Below, in pieces: positions 1 through 8,679 of a stretch of 64,000 nt of DNA (position 1 is the stretch's first letter; every line of letters begins with the position of its first letter). The position numbers and the translations under genes were made by a program. This DNA comes from Pedobacter sp. FW305-3-2-15-E-R2A2 (GTDB taxonomy: Bacteria > Bacteroidota > Bacteroidia > Sphingobacteriales > Sphingobacteriaceae). The stretch lies in NCBI RefSeq assembly GCF_038446955.1, contig NZ_CP151803.1, forward strand, positions 1,984,001-2,048,000, given 5' to 3'. The notes under the pieces are model-generated. The model did no database searches, was not told the DNA's origin, and worked only from the letters and a program-made list of their open reading frames with translations.

Positions 1-1575
1 CTTCAGATTCAAAAGGAACTTGATCAACGTGGCATTTCCGTGAAATGGCACCAGATGTCGGATTACTTTAAACCCGAAACAGAAATTGAACAATTGACTG
101 CTCCTTTTCTGGGTGGCGAAAATGAGGTCTGGGGTAGGAAAACCGATCTTGAATTGAAGGATTTCTTCAGGTATGATGAAATTTTAGCGATAGAAAAAGA
201 AGAAACAAAGTTGCTGAATATCATTATAGGTGCAGGGGCAGGGTTAGTAAAATGGGATGCTCCTGTCATCTATTTTGAAATCCCTAAAAATGAAATTCAG
301 TATCGGATGAAAGCCGGGGTGGTCACTAACCTGGGCAGCAGCATTACTGATCCCCCTTTTTATCTCTATAAGCGGTTTTACTTTGTAGACTGGGTAGTGC
401 TTAACAGCCATAGATCGGCATTGCTAAACAGGATTTCTGTCGTTGCTGATGGACAATGGTTGGATGAGGTCAACTGGATATTAAAAGAAGAGCTGGAGAA
501 AGGATTGCGCCAACTGAGTCATGCGGTATTGAGGGCCAGGCCCTGGTTTGAAAGTGGCTCATGGGGTGGTCAATGGATGAAAACGCATCTCGAAGGCCTG
601 AATAAGGAAGAAATTAATTACGCCTGGTCATTTGAACTGATTACGCCTGAAAATGGGGTTGTATTGGAAAGCGACGGGAAGTTACTGGAGATTACCTTCG
701 ACCTTTTAATGGAACTGGAGTCTCAAGCCATCCTGGGTAAACATGCAGCGCAGTTTGGAACGTATTTCCCCATCAGGTTCGATTTTCTGGATACTTTTCA
801 GGGCGGAAACCTTTCCATTCAATGTCATCCTTCAAAGGCATATATACAGGATAACTTTGGCGAGACGATTACCCAGGATGAAACCTATTACATCATGGAT
901 TGTGAGCCGGATGCGAAAGTTTACCTTGGTTTTCAGGAGGATATCAATCCGGAAGAATTTCGCAACGAACTGGAAAGCAGTCAACGGAATAATGAAAAGA
1001 TCGAGATCGGGAAGTATGTTCAGAGCTTTCCATCCCGTAAACACGAATTGTTTTTAATTCCCGGCGGAACTGTCCACAGCTCCGGAACCAACAATATGGT
1101 GCTTGAAATCAGTGCGACACCTTATATTTTTACTTTTAAAATGTACGATTGGTTGTCCCTGGGACTGGATGGAAAACCGCGGCCCATCAATATAGAACAT
1201 GCATTTAACAACCTGCGCTTTGAACGTAAAGGGGCAAAGGTCCGGGAAGAATTAATTTCTAAGCAGCAGGTGATAGAAAAAGGAACAGACTGGGAGCTGG
1301 TAAAATTGCCTACCCATCAGGACCACTTTTACGAAATAGAAAGGGTAGAATTTGATACAGAGCTGCTGATCGCTACAGAAGAGAAGTGTCATATCCTGAT
1401 GCTGGTAGAAGGAACCGCCATTTCAGCGGAAGTTAAGGATGGGGATGCCTACCGGTTTAATTATGCAGAGACTTTCATTGTACCTGCAGCAACGGGTAGT
1501 TACAAACTGATCAATCACGGAAAGCTTCGGGCCAAAGTGATTAAGGTTTTCCTTAAAGACCAGCTCCTGGGCTAA
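1..1575 (+). CDS. Class I mannose-6-phosphate isomerase-like protein, 5' truncated
   Basis: The frame is open from base 1. GTG at 40 is the first usable start inside the window, but the true start probably lies upstream. The C-terminal half is a class I phosphomannose isomerase-type cupin: a QCHPSKAY segment (metal-binding Q-x-H), later PGGTVHSSG with another ligand histidine, and a C-terminal cupin tail. Such enzymes interconvert mannose-6-P and fructose-6-P in the cytoplasm. The N-terminal part (about 170 residues, including IIIGAGAGLV and an aromatic stretch FYLYKRFYFVDW) is not part of a standard ManA; I cannot name it. It lies 57 bp before a sugar porter, which fits uptake and use of a hexose. 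No signal peptide is visible. Confidence 0.75.
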   Translation, partial: LQIQKELDQRGISVKWHQMSDYFKPETEIEQLTAPFLGGENEVWGRKTDLELKDFFRYDEILAIEKEETKLLNIIIGAGAGLVKWDAPVIYFEIPKNEIQYRMKAGVVTNLGSSITDPPFYLYKRFYFVDWVVLNSHRSALLNRISVVADGQWLDEVNWILKEELEKGLRQLSHAVLRARPWFESGSWGGQWMKTHLEGLNKEEINYAWSFELITPENGVVLESDGKLLEITFDLLMELESQAILGKHAAQFGTYFPIRFDFLDTFQGGNLSIQCHPSKAYIQDNFGETITQDETYYIMDCEPDAKVYLGFQEDINPEEFRNELESSQRNNEKIEIGKYVQSFPSRKHELFLIPGGTVHSSGTNNMVLEISATPYIFTFKMYDWLSLGLDGKPRPINIEHAFNNLRFERKGAKVREELISKQQVIEKGTDWELVKLPTHQDHFYEIERVEFDTELLIATEEKCHILMLVEGTAISAEVKDGDAYRFNYAETFIVPAATGSYKLINHGKLRAKVIKVFLKDQLLG

Positions 1576-1598
1576 AAACCATTGAAACACTAAATAAT

Positions 1599-1628
1599 AA
1601 CCTGACCAAATAACAACCTAACCAAATA
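1599..1628 (+). promoter_or_regulatory. Tandem AACCTRACCAAATA element before the MFS start
   Basis: Two copies of a 14-mer, AACCTGACCAAATA (1599-1612) and AACCTAACCAAATA (1615-1628), lie 16 bp apart and end 4 bp before the ATG at 1633. Related tandem copies occur at 4989-5027 and 49871-49897, always just before an ATG. The position suggests a 5'-UTR translation-initiation element in an organism without Shine-Dalgarno sites. A DNA-binding role is not excluded. Confidence 0.5.
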
Positions 1629-1632
1629 TAAA

Positions 1633-3030
1633 ATGATGAACCACAACAACAAACGCTATCTGGGGCTGATTACGCTTGTCGCTTCCTTAGGCGGACTGCT
1701 TTTCGGTTTCGATATGGCGGTGATATCGGGTGTATTGCCTTTTGTAGAAAAGAAATTTGATTTAACGGCTTTCTACGAAGGGCTTTTCGTGTCCTCAGCA
1801 TTGGTAGGTTGCATTATCGGCGTATCCTTTTCAGGAAGCTTAAGCGATAAAATAGGCCGTAAAAAAATGTTGTTCCTCTCTGCCATCCTGTTCCTGATTT
1901 CGGCCATAGGATGTTCGCTTGTTCATTCCCTGGATCTGCTGATTGCTGCCCGTTTAGTAGGTGGTCTGGGGGTAGGTGTTGCCTCCATTGTTGTTCCGTT
2001 GTACATTTCAGAAATCGCACCGGCAGCCATCAGAGGCCGCCTGGTGACCTGTTATCAACTGGCGATTACGGCGGGTATTTTAATTGCTTATGTGTCCAAC
2101 TCCCTGTTGTTGAATTATTCTGCCTCGCCATCTGCTGCAGGGTTCTCCGCGCTTACAGACCTTATTTACGTGAAGGAAGTCTGGCGGGGGATGTTCAGCA
2201 TGGGAGGAGTACTGGCCATGCTGTTTTTGGCAGGATTGTTTTTTGTTCCGGAAAGTCCGAGGTGGCTGATCAGAAAAGGACGTACTGCGGAGGGGATGAC
2301 CATCCTTAAGGCTTTGAATAATGGACAAACAGAACCAATGGAAGCGACCGTAGCTGTCGAAAGCAAGGAAGAACAGGCGACTTATAAAGAATTGTTTTCT
2401 CCGAAACTGAGAAAGGCCATGTTGCTGGGCATCTTATTGCCTTTATTTTCTCAGCTGAGTGGCATCAATGCCATCATCTATTATGGGCCTTCGATTCTGA
2501 ACGATGCCGGAATTGCCTTGGAGAACTCTTTTCTTGGGCAAGTGATCTTTGGAGCGGCCAATCTGGTCTTCACATTTATAGCGATATGGAAAGTCGATCA
2601 ATGGGGTAGAAGGCCCCTTTATCTCGTTGGAACAATAGGTGCTTTTATCAGTTTATTTGTCACGGGTTTTCTTTTTGCCCAGGGCCTGACCTCCGGATGG
2701 TTACTCGTTATCAGTGTGACTGTTTTTCTGGCCTGTTTTGCCTTTTCTATAGGACCATTAAAATTTGTAGTGGCCTCTGAAATTTTTCCTACCCGAATCC
2801 GTGGCAAAGCGCTTGGAATCAGTATTATGGTGATGTGGGTTGCGGATACGATCATGGGACAGCTGACCCCGATGTTACTGAAATATGCAGGGACACCTGC
2901 TACGTTTTGGGTCTTCAGCTTTTTCTGTCTGATCGCCTTTATCACCGTTTACAAACTGCTGCCGGAAACAAAAGGAAAATCATTGGAAGAGATCGAGTCT
3001 TTTTGGGAGGAGAAAAAGGTGGGATCATAA
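1633..3030 (+). CDS. MFS sugar porter (XylE/GLUT-like sugar:H+ symporter)
   Basis: A 465-residue inner-membrane transporter with the family's usual length and 12 predicted membrane segments. Signature motifs of the sugar porter family are in order: GFDMAVISG in helix 1, GRKKM in the 2-3 loop, PESPRWLI before the central loop, GINAIIYYGPSIL in helix 7, WGRRPL in the 8-9 loop and PETKGKSLEEIE at the C-terminus. It probably imports a monosaccharide freed by the locus A enzymes. Upstream is an isomerase acting on hexose phosphate, downstream an ECF sigma factor after 79 bp. The substrate (xylose, galactose, glucose, fucose) cannot be read from the sequence. ATG at 1633 or 1636 would both serve as start. 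Confidence 0.9.
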   Translation: MMNHNNKRYLGLITLVASLGGLLFGFDMAVISGVLPFVEKKFDLTAFYEGLFVSSALVGCIIGVSFSGSLSDKIGRKKMLFLSAILFLISAIGCSLVHSLDLLIAARLVGGLGVGVASIVVPLYISEIAPAAIRGRLVTCYQLAITAGILIAYVSNSLLLNYSASPSAAGFSALTDLIYVKEVWRGMFSMGGVLAMLFLAGLFFVPESPRWLIRKGRTAEGMTILKALNNGQTEPMEATVAVESKEEQATYKELFSPKLRKAMLLGILLPLFSQLSGINAIIYYGPSILNDAGIALENSFLGQVIFGAANLVFTFIAIWKVDQWGRRPLYLVGTIGAFISLFVTGFLFAQGLTSGWLLVISVTVFLACFAFSIGPLKFVVASEIFPTRIRGKALGISIMVMWVADTIMGQLTPMLLKYAGTPATFWVFSFFCLIAFITVYKLLPETKGKSLEEIESFWEEKKVGS

Positions 3031-3109
3031 AAAAATCTGAAGGTTCTTAATATTTCAGAAATAAGCTGTATTCTTACCTTTTACATCATTAATCAATATT
3101 TGAGCTAAT

Positions 3110-3661
3110 ATGTCTACAGTGGTTTTGGATTTTAAACAGTTGTATCTTGATTTTTATGCGGCCCTTTGCTACTTCGCATTTAAGATTTTAGACGATCAGG
3201 AGGAAGCAAAAGATATTGTGGAAGATGTATTCCTGAAAGTACTTCACCGTAAAACGACGGCATCTGAAGAGGAGAACATCCGCGCCTATCTGTATACGGC
3301 GGTTAAAAATTCCTGTTTAAACCGTATAAAAACCAAGACAAAAGCGAAAGAAAGACAATGGCACTATAACGCTGGCCTGCCTGCAGAAGAGCAGGCTTAT
3401 GTGGAGGAGCTGATCCAGGCAGAAGTGTTGCGTGAGGTGATGAAAGTCATCGATAAACTACCGGGCCACTCCGGAGAGATCATCAAAATGAGCTATTTTG
3501 AAGGCCTTAAAAACGAGGAGATTGCAGCCATTCTGGAGCTTTCCGTACAAACGGTGAAAAATCTAAAATCCAAAGGGCTCGATGGTTTGAAGCGTTATCT
3601 CAGACCTGACGTTTTCGCCCTTTTCTTACTTATCTACAGTTTAGAGATCGGTTATCCATAA
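3110..3661 (+). CDS. ECF RNA polymerase sigma factor, FecI-like
   Basis: 183 residues. Region 2 lies at about 10-75 (YFAFKILDDQEEAKDIVEDVF, shown by the DDQEEAKDIVEDVF core) and region 4 at about 125-175 (LPGHSGEIIKMSYFEGLKNEEIA and the SVQTVKNLKSKGL helix-turn-helix). In Bacteroidota, factors of this kind are held inactive by a FecR protein and released when a SusC-type receptor with an STN domain binds its ligand. All three partners follow here in order, so it very likely drives the SusC operon starting at 5198. The last residues (LFLLIYSLEIGY) are hydrophobic, as often seen in this group. Confidence 0.92.
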   Translation: MSTVVLDFKQLYLDFYAALCYFAFKILDDQEEAKDIVEDVFLKVLHRKTTASEEENIRAYLYTAVKNSCLNRIKTKTKAKERQWHYNAGLPAEEQAYVEELIQAEVLREVMKVIDKLPGHSGEIIKMSYFEGLKNEEIAAILELSVQTVKNLKSKGLDGLKRYLRPDVFALFLLIYSLEIGYP

Positions 3662-3773
3662 TTTTCTATTTCCCAAAAGGTGATCCCGGTTTCGTATGGT
3701 AATCCCGCATCAGGAACAATGAGCTCTTCCATCAGAATAATTTAAATTTTTCCGGTACTTTTTTAGACTCCTG

Positions 3774-3785
3774 TGGTTTAAACCA
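3774..3785. promoter_or_regulatory. Perfect 12-bp palindrome TGGTTTAAACCA between sigma factor and fecR
   Basis: A perfect palindrome in the 147-bp gap between the sigma factor and its FecR partner, 24 bp before the FecR start. It could be an operator or chance in AT-rich DNA. I see no clear TAnnTTTG box in this gap, so FecR may be read from the sigma-factor promoter. Confidence 0.25.
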
Positions 3786-3808
3786 TATACCAGATATAAG
3801 AGATTAGC

Positions 3809-4960
3809 ATGAAACAAGATTACGATAAGATCATTACACTGATTGCCGGTTACAATTCAGGAGAAATTACGGAAGCTGGTAAAAAAGAACTGGAAGATTG
3901 GATGGCACTTAAGGAGCATAACCGATTACTCTTTGAGCGGCTAACCTCTGAGGATCAGCTCAGGGAGGAATTGAAAATAATTTATAAGTTCAACGCCACA
4001 GATGCCTATTCCGAATTTGAACGTAAATACATCAAACCTGCAAAAAAACTTTGGCTTAGCATCAGTATTGCCGCTTCTGTTTTAATCGCCTGTACCTTTG
4101 GTGGATACCTCTATTTCTTTCCTCAACATCCGGTTAGTCAACATCTGCCCGTACTGGCGAAGGATATTGTTCCCGGTAAAAACGCGGCGACGCTAATCCT
4201 GGCGAATGGGCAAAAGATCGCATTGGACGGTGTTCGTACTGGTGAACTCGCCAGGGAAGCTGGTGTCCTGATCACGAAAACCAGCGATGGACAGCTCATA
4301 TATGAGGTTAAAGATCAGGGAAATGTTGCAGGGGCCAAAACAAATACGCTGCAGACAGCCAGGGGAGAGACCTATCAGGTCAGGTTGCCAGACGGAACGC
4401 AGGTCTGGATCAATGCAGCCTCCACCTTAACCTATCCGGCTTCCTTTGCTACATTAAAGAACCGAACCGTGACCTTGAATGGAGAAGCCTATTTTGAAGT
4501 TGCAAAAGACGCGTCACACCCTTTTATCGTCAAAACAGCTCAGCAAAATCTGGTGGTATTGGGGACACATTTTAATGTCAATAGTTATACGGATGAAGGT
4601 CAGACGCTGACCACCTTACTGGAAGGATCAGTAAAAATAAATGAGCAGACCTTGTTGAAACCTGGCGAGCAGGCGCAGTTATCAGCCAGTGGGAACATGA
4701 GGGTAGGGAAGGCCAATATCGCCGAAGCCATAGGATGGAAAAACGGATTTTTCTTATTTGAAAAAGATGATTTACCGACGGTGATGCGACAGATCTCGAG
4801 ATGGTATGACATGGATGTGAAATATGAAGGAAAGATCCCTAAAGCAATTTTTGATGGTAAAGTGTACCGCAACCTGAACCTTTCAAAAGTGCTGGAAGTG
4901 TTGAAATATGCCGATGTGAGGTTCAGAATAGAAGGGAAAACCATCGTCATTATGCCCTGA
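3809..4960 (+). CDS. FecR-family anti-sigma factor
   Basis: 383 residues, typical length for Bacteroidota FecR proteins. A cytoplasmic sigma-binding segment (1-80) is followed by one membrane helix at about 82-105 (WLSISIAASVLIACTFGGYL). The periplasmic FecR domain is at about 125-230 (RGETYQVRLPDGTQVWINA; FEVAKDASHPFIVKT). A C-terminal DUF4974-type domain at about 310-382 (FLFEKDDLPTVMRQISRWYDM; FDGKVYRNLNLSKVLEVL) is thought to contact the receptor's STN domain. It relays substrate binding at the outer membrane to the sigma factor at 3110. The next gene is the cognate SusC after a 237-bp leader. Confidence 0.92.
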   Translation: MKQDYDKIITLIAGYNSGEITEAGKKELEDWMALKEHNRLLFERLTSEDQLREELKIIYKFNATDAYSEFERKYIKPAKKLWLSISIAASVLIACTFGGYLYFFPQHPVSQHLPVLAKDIVPGKNAATLILANGQKIALDGVRTGELAREAGVLITKTSDGQLIYEVKDQGNVAGAKTNTLQTARGETYQVRLPDGTQVWINAASTLTYPASFATLKNRTVTLNGEAYFEVAKDASHPFIVKTAQQNLVVLGTHFNVNSYTDEGQTLTTLLEGSVKINEQTLLKPGEQAQLSASGNMRVGKANIAEAIGWKNGFFLFEKDDLPTVMRQISRWYDMDVKYEGKIPKAIFDGKVYRNLNLSKVLEVLKYADVRFRIEGKTIVIMP

Positions 4961-4988
4961 GATTAAGGGGAAGCCTGCAAACAAACAA

Positions 4989-5027
4989 AACCTATAACCA
5001 AATATATAAACCAAACCTAACCAAATA
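4989..5027 (+). promoter_or_regulatory. Tandem AACC(TA)TAACCAAATA element in the SusC leader
   Basis: AACCTATAACCAAATA (4989-5004) and AACCTAACCAAATA (5014-5027) precede the short ORF at 5032 by 4 bp. The second copy is identical to the one before the MFS gene at 1633. Confidence 0.45.
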
Positions 5028-5031
5028 ATTT

Positions 5032-5061
5032 ATGAAAAGACAGTTACGAAAGGGGCTTTAG
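5032..5061 (+). other. Possible leader ORF, 9 codons, upstream of SusC
   Basis: ATG AAA AGA CAG TTA CGA AAG GGG CTT TAG encodes a nine-residue basic peptide. Its ATG has the same position relative to AACCTAACCAAATA as the MFS start codon does, which is the reason to list it. A second SusC leader (49903-49965) has a short ORF in the same arrangement. Translation is unproven. Confidence 0.3.
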
Positions 5062-5085
5062 CGTCCATTTGGTGGCCGGTAAAAA

Positions 5086-5113
5086 CCGCAGAAGTGTTCT
5101 AGCACCTCTGCGG
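5086..5113 (+). other. Stem-loop in the SusC leader RNA
   Basis: CCGCAGAAGTG (5086-5096) can pair with CACCTCTGCGG (5103-5113) with one mismatch, leaving a TTCTAG loop. It is not followed by a T run, so it is not a standard terminator. It lies between the short ORF and the SusC start. Confidence 0.45.
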
Positions 5114-5120
5114 AAATAGC

Positions 5121-5184
5121 TTGGGTCAACCCTTCCCGGAAAACCGGGATAAATCAATGCGAACCGATTTAGCAATTAGCCCAA
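5121..5184 (+). other. Nested hairpin (outer TTGGGT/GCCCAA, inner CCCGG-AAAA-CCGGG) before SusC
   Basis: The outer arms TTGGGT (5121-5126) and GCCCAA (5179-5184) enclose a perfect small hairpin CCCGG (5135-5139), AAAA, CCGGG (5144-5148). The structure ends 13 bp before the SusC ATG. A comparable nested structure precedes the SusC at 50034 (49957-49991), which supports a leader-RNA role for both. Confidence 0.35.
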
Positions 5185-5197
5185 ACCAATCAAAAGT

Positions 5198-8100
5198 ATG
5201 AAATTAAATACTTTCTACCTAGGCATGCCCAAGCTTTGGCTGCCGCTCAAACTATTATTGATTATGAAACTGACCATTTTCATATTGATCTTATCACTGG
5301 TGAATGTCTATGCCAGTACATTCGGTCAAAAAGTAAATCTCGAGCAAAAAAATGTCCCGCTTAAAGTGGTGTTGAACACCATAGAAGCGCAAACAGGATA
5401 TGTTTTTTTTAGCCGGGACTATGACCTGAATAAACCTAAAATCAGCGTTTCACTCAAAAATGTAACGATTCATGAGGCGGTAAAGTCGGTATTTAAAGGA
5501 CTTTCCATTGAATACAAAATTGTAGACCATAACATTATTCTTAAAGGGGCTGCAAAGCAGGTTAGCCAGGCCTTTAATCTCGACAAAGGGCTGCAGGATA
5601 CCCTTCAGATCAGGGGGAATGTTGCTGATCAGACCGGAAAATCTTTACCGGGAACATCTGTCATCCTGAAAGGAACAAAAATCGGAACAACGACAGACGA
5701 CAATGGGAATTATGCGCTTCGTTTACCGGATGGAAATGGAATACTTGTCTTTAAATTCATCGGATTTCAGACCAAAGAAGAACCCCTCTCCGGCAGAAAA
5801 CAGATCAATGTTCGCTTAAATGACGACGATTCGCAGTTGCAGGAAATTGTCGTTGTCGGTTATGCCACAAAGGATAAAGCATCAGTTACGGGGGCAATTT
5901 CTCAGGCAGATAAAAAGGTGTTTGAATCGAGACCATTGGTAAATGCATCCAGTGCCTTGCAGGGAGCCGTATCCGGACTTACTGTGGTCAGAAGCAGCGG
6001 TCAGCCTGGCCGCCAGGGTTATGACCTTCAGATCCGCGGATTTTCTTCCGTAAATGGGAATAAACCACTGGTGCTGATTGACGGGGTCCCTGGTGACCTC
6101 AATGGTTTAAACCCCAATGATATTGGTACAGTTACGGTATTAAAAGATGCGGCAGCATCAATTTATGGGGCACGTGCAGCGGATGGTGTGGTGCTGATTA
6201 CCACTAAGAATGGCGTAAAAGGTCCTCCACAGGTAGATTATTCCGCAAACTTCGGACTAAAAATGCCCGATTACCTCAAAGAAGTAACCACCACACAGCA
6301 ATTTGCAGAAATGACCAACGAAGCGCTTCTGAATGTGGGTTTACCAGGAGTGCCGGAGGATGTGTTTGCTAAAATCAGACAAGGTGCTCCTGCAGATCTC
6401 AATAAAGGCTGGGTAACTTACCTTCAGGATTATCCGGGCTTTTATACCGACAACAACTGGAATAAAATATTATATGGAAATGCCCTGCAGCAAACGCATA
6501 ACATCAGTGTAACTGGTGGTGGCGAAAATAGTGCTTATTTATTCTCGGCTGGTTATGCAAATGACAATGGCGTTTTTAAATACGGCAAAAATAACTCAGA
6601 CCGCTACAACCTGAGGATGAACTATGATTTTAAACTTTTGGATAAGATCAATGTACAGACGCGGAATAGCTTTAACAACGAAATCGTAAGAGAACCTTCT
6701 GCACTGGGCGAAATCATGTCGCACAGCCCAAGGTTGTTTAATTTTGTGCCTTTAAAGAATACCACGGGCCAGTATTACACCTACCAGGGCTATATCAATC
6801 CTGCGCAGCAACTGGAAGAAGGGGGCATTCGGGAATCCAATTCAAATGCTTTCTCCTTTAATGTTAAAGCAGATGTCGAAATCTTAAAAGGGCTTAAAAT
6901 TACCGGACAGGCGGGAGTAAATACCAGCAATTACAATGACCATGCAAACACAAGAACCTTTACTTTATACGATTATGAAGGCAATATTGATGGTTATCGA
7001 AATCCTCTAAATTCGGCCTATTATGCCAATAGCAGGAATTTGTTTAAGTCCTACACCGGTTTAATTGAATATGCGAAGGTCATTGGAAATGACCATAACC
7101 TGAGCCTGATGGCAGGAACGTCTTTCGAAAAGAATACCGATCTGGGAACAGATGTGACGGGTTCCAACTTCAGCGGGAACGAAATCTTTACCTTCGGCTT
7201 AGCTGACCAGACCAAAGCAGATTATACGAGTTTAAGCGGCTTTAATACCGACTGGGCATTGAATTCTTATTTTGGAAGGTTCAGCTATGGCTTTAAAAAC
7301 AAGCTTTTTCTGGATGCTACCGTTCGTTTAGATGGCAGTTCCAAGTTTTCGCCTGATAAACGCTGGAGTGCGGCATTTCCAGGTGTATCAGTAGCCTATA
7401 ACCTTTCGGAAGAAAAATTCATTAAGTCTTTAAACGTCATCAGTAACCTTAAATTCAGGGCTTCCTGGGGACAGGCAGGAAACCAGGAAATCAAAGCTTT
7501 TAGCAATTACGGTTATATTCCGCTGATTACGGTGAGTGGTGGGTATCCTCTTGGTACTCCGAATGCAAGGTTTCCGGGAGCAGTATCAGGTATTGCATCT
7601 GATAAAAGAACATGGGAAACCATTGAAACCGCCAACCTTGGAATTGATTTTGGATTTCTGGACAACCGGCTAACGGGCAGCATCGATGTTTACAACAAAG
7701 AAAACCGGAATATGCTGGTGAATGTACAGGTTCCTGCAACGTTGGGCGGTACACCACCGAGTCAGAACCTTGGTCATCTGGTGACTAAAGGCTTCGATTT
7801 CTCCCTTGGATGGAAAGACGAGGTTGGAAAAGTTAAATACAGCATCACTGCGATATTGAACGACAGTAAGAATAAGCTCGTGGAGCTGAAAGGCAATGAT
7901 GTATTGCTCCAGGGACTCAATTTTACCCATCAGGGCTACTCCTTAAACAGTTATTTCGGTTATGACTTTGCCGGAATCATTCAAAATGCAGAACAACTGG
8001 CGAATTATAAAAAACTGGGTGGCATTCCGAATAACATCGCCATTGGCGATGTCATGTATCGCGATAGGGATGGCGACGGAAATATTACGCCTTATGGAGA

Positions 8101-8659
8101 TCCTGCAAAAGGAACTAAAGGTGACCTGCTGAACCTGGGCAATACGTTACCCCGCTATACCTTTTCTGCAAATTTAAATGTGTCTTACGCAAATTTTGAT
8201 CTTTCTGTCATGATGCAAGGGGTAGGCAAGCAAATGAACATCAGAGATGGTTCATTCGCCGTGCCGATGAGTGCGATCTATTTCCAGCCACTCCAATATT
8301 TTCATGGAAAAAACTGGACCCCGGAAAATACGGATGCGCCCTATCCAAGATTGATTCCCGGATCTGTAGGTTTCGATGGCCTGCTGGGCTACAACTGGAG
8401 ATACTCTTCCATGCGGGTAAACAATCTGGCCTACCTGCGCTTCAAGGTCATCACCATCGGGTATAATGTGCCTGAAGTTTTTTGTAAAAAGCTAAAGCTC
8501 AAAGGGATCAGATTGTATGCCAGCGGACAGGATCTGTTTACCATTTCCAAAGGAACATGGGGACATTCTTTTGATCCGGAAGAAGGGTATAAGACCACCA
8601 CTGAGCAAACCTATCCTTTTACCAGGGTAACTTCTGTTGGCCTGAATGTTAAATTTTAG
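5198..8659 (+). CDS. SusC/RagA-family TonB-dependent outer-membrane transporter with STN domain
   Basis: 1153 residues. A long signal sequence with hydrophobic runs ends near residue 44. It is followed by an STN (secretin/TonB N-terminal) domain at about 48-115 (LKVVLNTIEAQTGYVFFSRDY), a carboxypeptidase-regulatory-like domain at about 130-205, the plug at about 225-330 (LQIRGFSSVNGNKPLVLIDG; DAAASIYGARAADGVVLITT), and a large beta-barrel ending in LNVKF. It imports oligosaccharide into the periplasm with the SusD at 8680. The STN domain marks it as a transducer that signals through FecR (3809) to the sigma factor (3110). ATG 5264 inside the signal region is an alternative start, but the longer form matches other STN-type SusC proteins. 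Confidence 0.95.
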   Translation: MKLNTFYLGMPKLWLPLKLLLIMKLTIFILILSLVNVYASTFGQKVNLEQKNVPLKVVLNTIEAQTGYVFFSRDYDLNKPKISVSLKNVTIHEAVKSVFKGLSIEYKIVDHNIILKGAAKQVSQAFNLDKGLQDTLQIRGNVADQTGKSLPGTSVILKGTKIGTTTDDNGNYALRLPDGNGILVFKFIGFQTKEEPLSGRKQINVRLNDDDSQLQEIVVVGYATKDKASVTGAISQADKKVFESRPLVNASSALQGAVSGLTVVRSSGQPGRQGYDLQIRGFSSVNGNKPLVLIDGVPGDLNGLNPNDIGTVTVLKDAAASIYGARAADGVVLITTKNGVKGPPQVDYSANFGLKMPDYLKEVTTTQQFAEMTNEALLNVGLPGVPEDVFAKIRQGAPADLNKGWVTYLQDYPGFYTDNNWNKILYGNALQQTHNISVTGGGENSAYLFSAGYANDNGVFKYGKNNSDRYNLRMNYDFKLLDKINVQTRNSFNNEIVREPSALGEIMSHSPRLFNFVPLKNTTGQYYTYQGYINPAQQLEEGGIRESNSNAFSFNVKADVEILKGLKITGQAGVNTSNYNDHANTRTFTLYDYEGNIDGYRNPLNSAYYANSRNLFKSYTGLIEYAKVIGNDHNLSLMAGTSFEKNTDLGTDVTGSNFSGNEIFTFGLADQTKADYTSLSGFNTDWALNSYFGRFSYGFKNKLFLDATVRLDGSSKFSPDKRWSAAFPGVSVAYNLSEEKFIKSLNVISNLKFRASWGQAGNQEIKAFSNYGYIPLITVSGGYPLGTPNARFPGAVSGIASDKRTWETIETANLGIDFGFLDNRLTGSIDVYNKENRNMLVNVQVPATLGGTPPSQNLGHLVTKGFDFSLGWKDEVGKVKYSITAILNDSKNKLVELKGNDVLLQGLNFTHQGYSLNSYFGYDFAGIIQNAEQLANYKKLGGIPNNIAIGDVMYRDRDGDGNITPYGDPAKGTKGDLLNLGNTLPRYTFSANLNVSYANFDLSVMMQGVGKQMNIRDGSFAVPMSAIYFQPLQYFHGKNWTPENTDAPYPRLIPGSVGFDGLLGYNWRYSSMRVNNLAYLRFKVITIGYNVPEVFCKKLKLKGIRLYASGQDLFTISKGTWGHSFDPEEGYKTTTEQTYPFTRVTSVGLNVKF

Positions 8660-8679
8660 AATTCGATAAAGAGACGATT

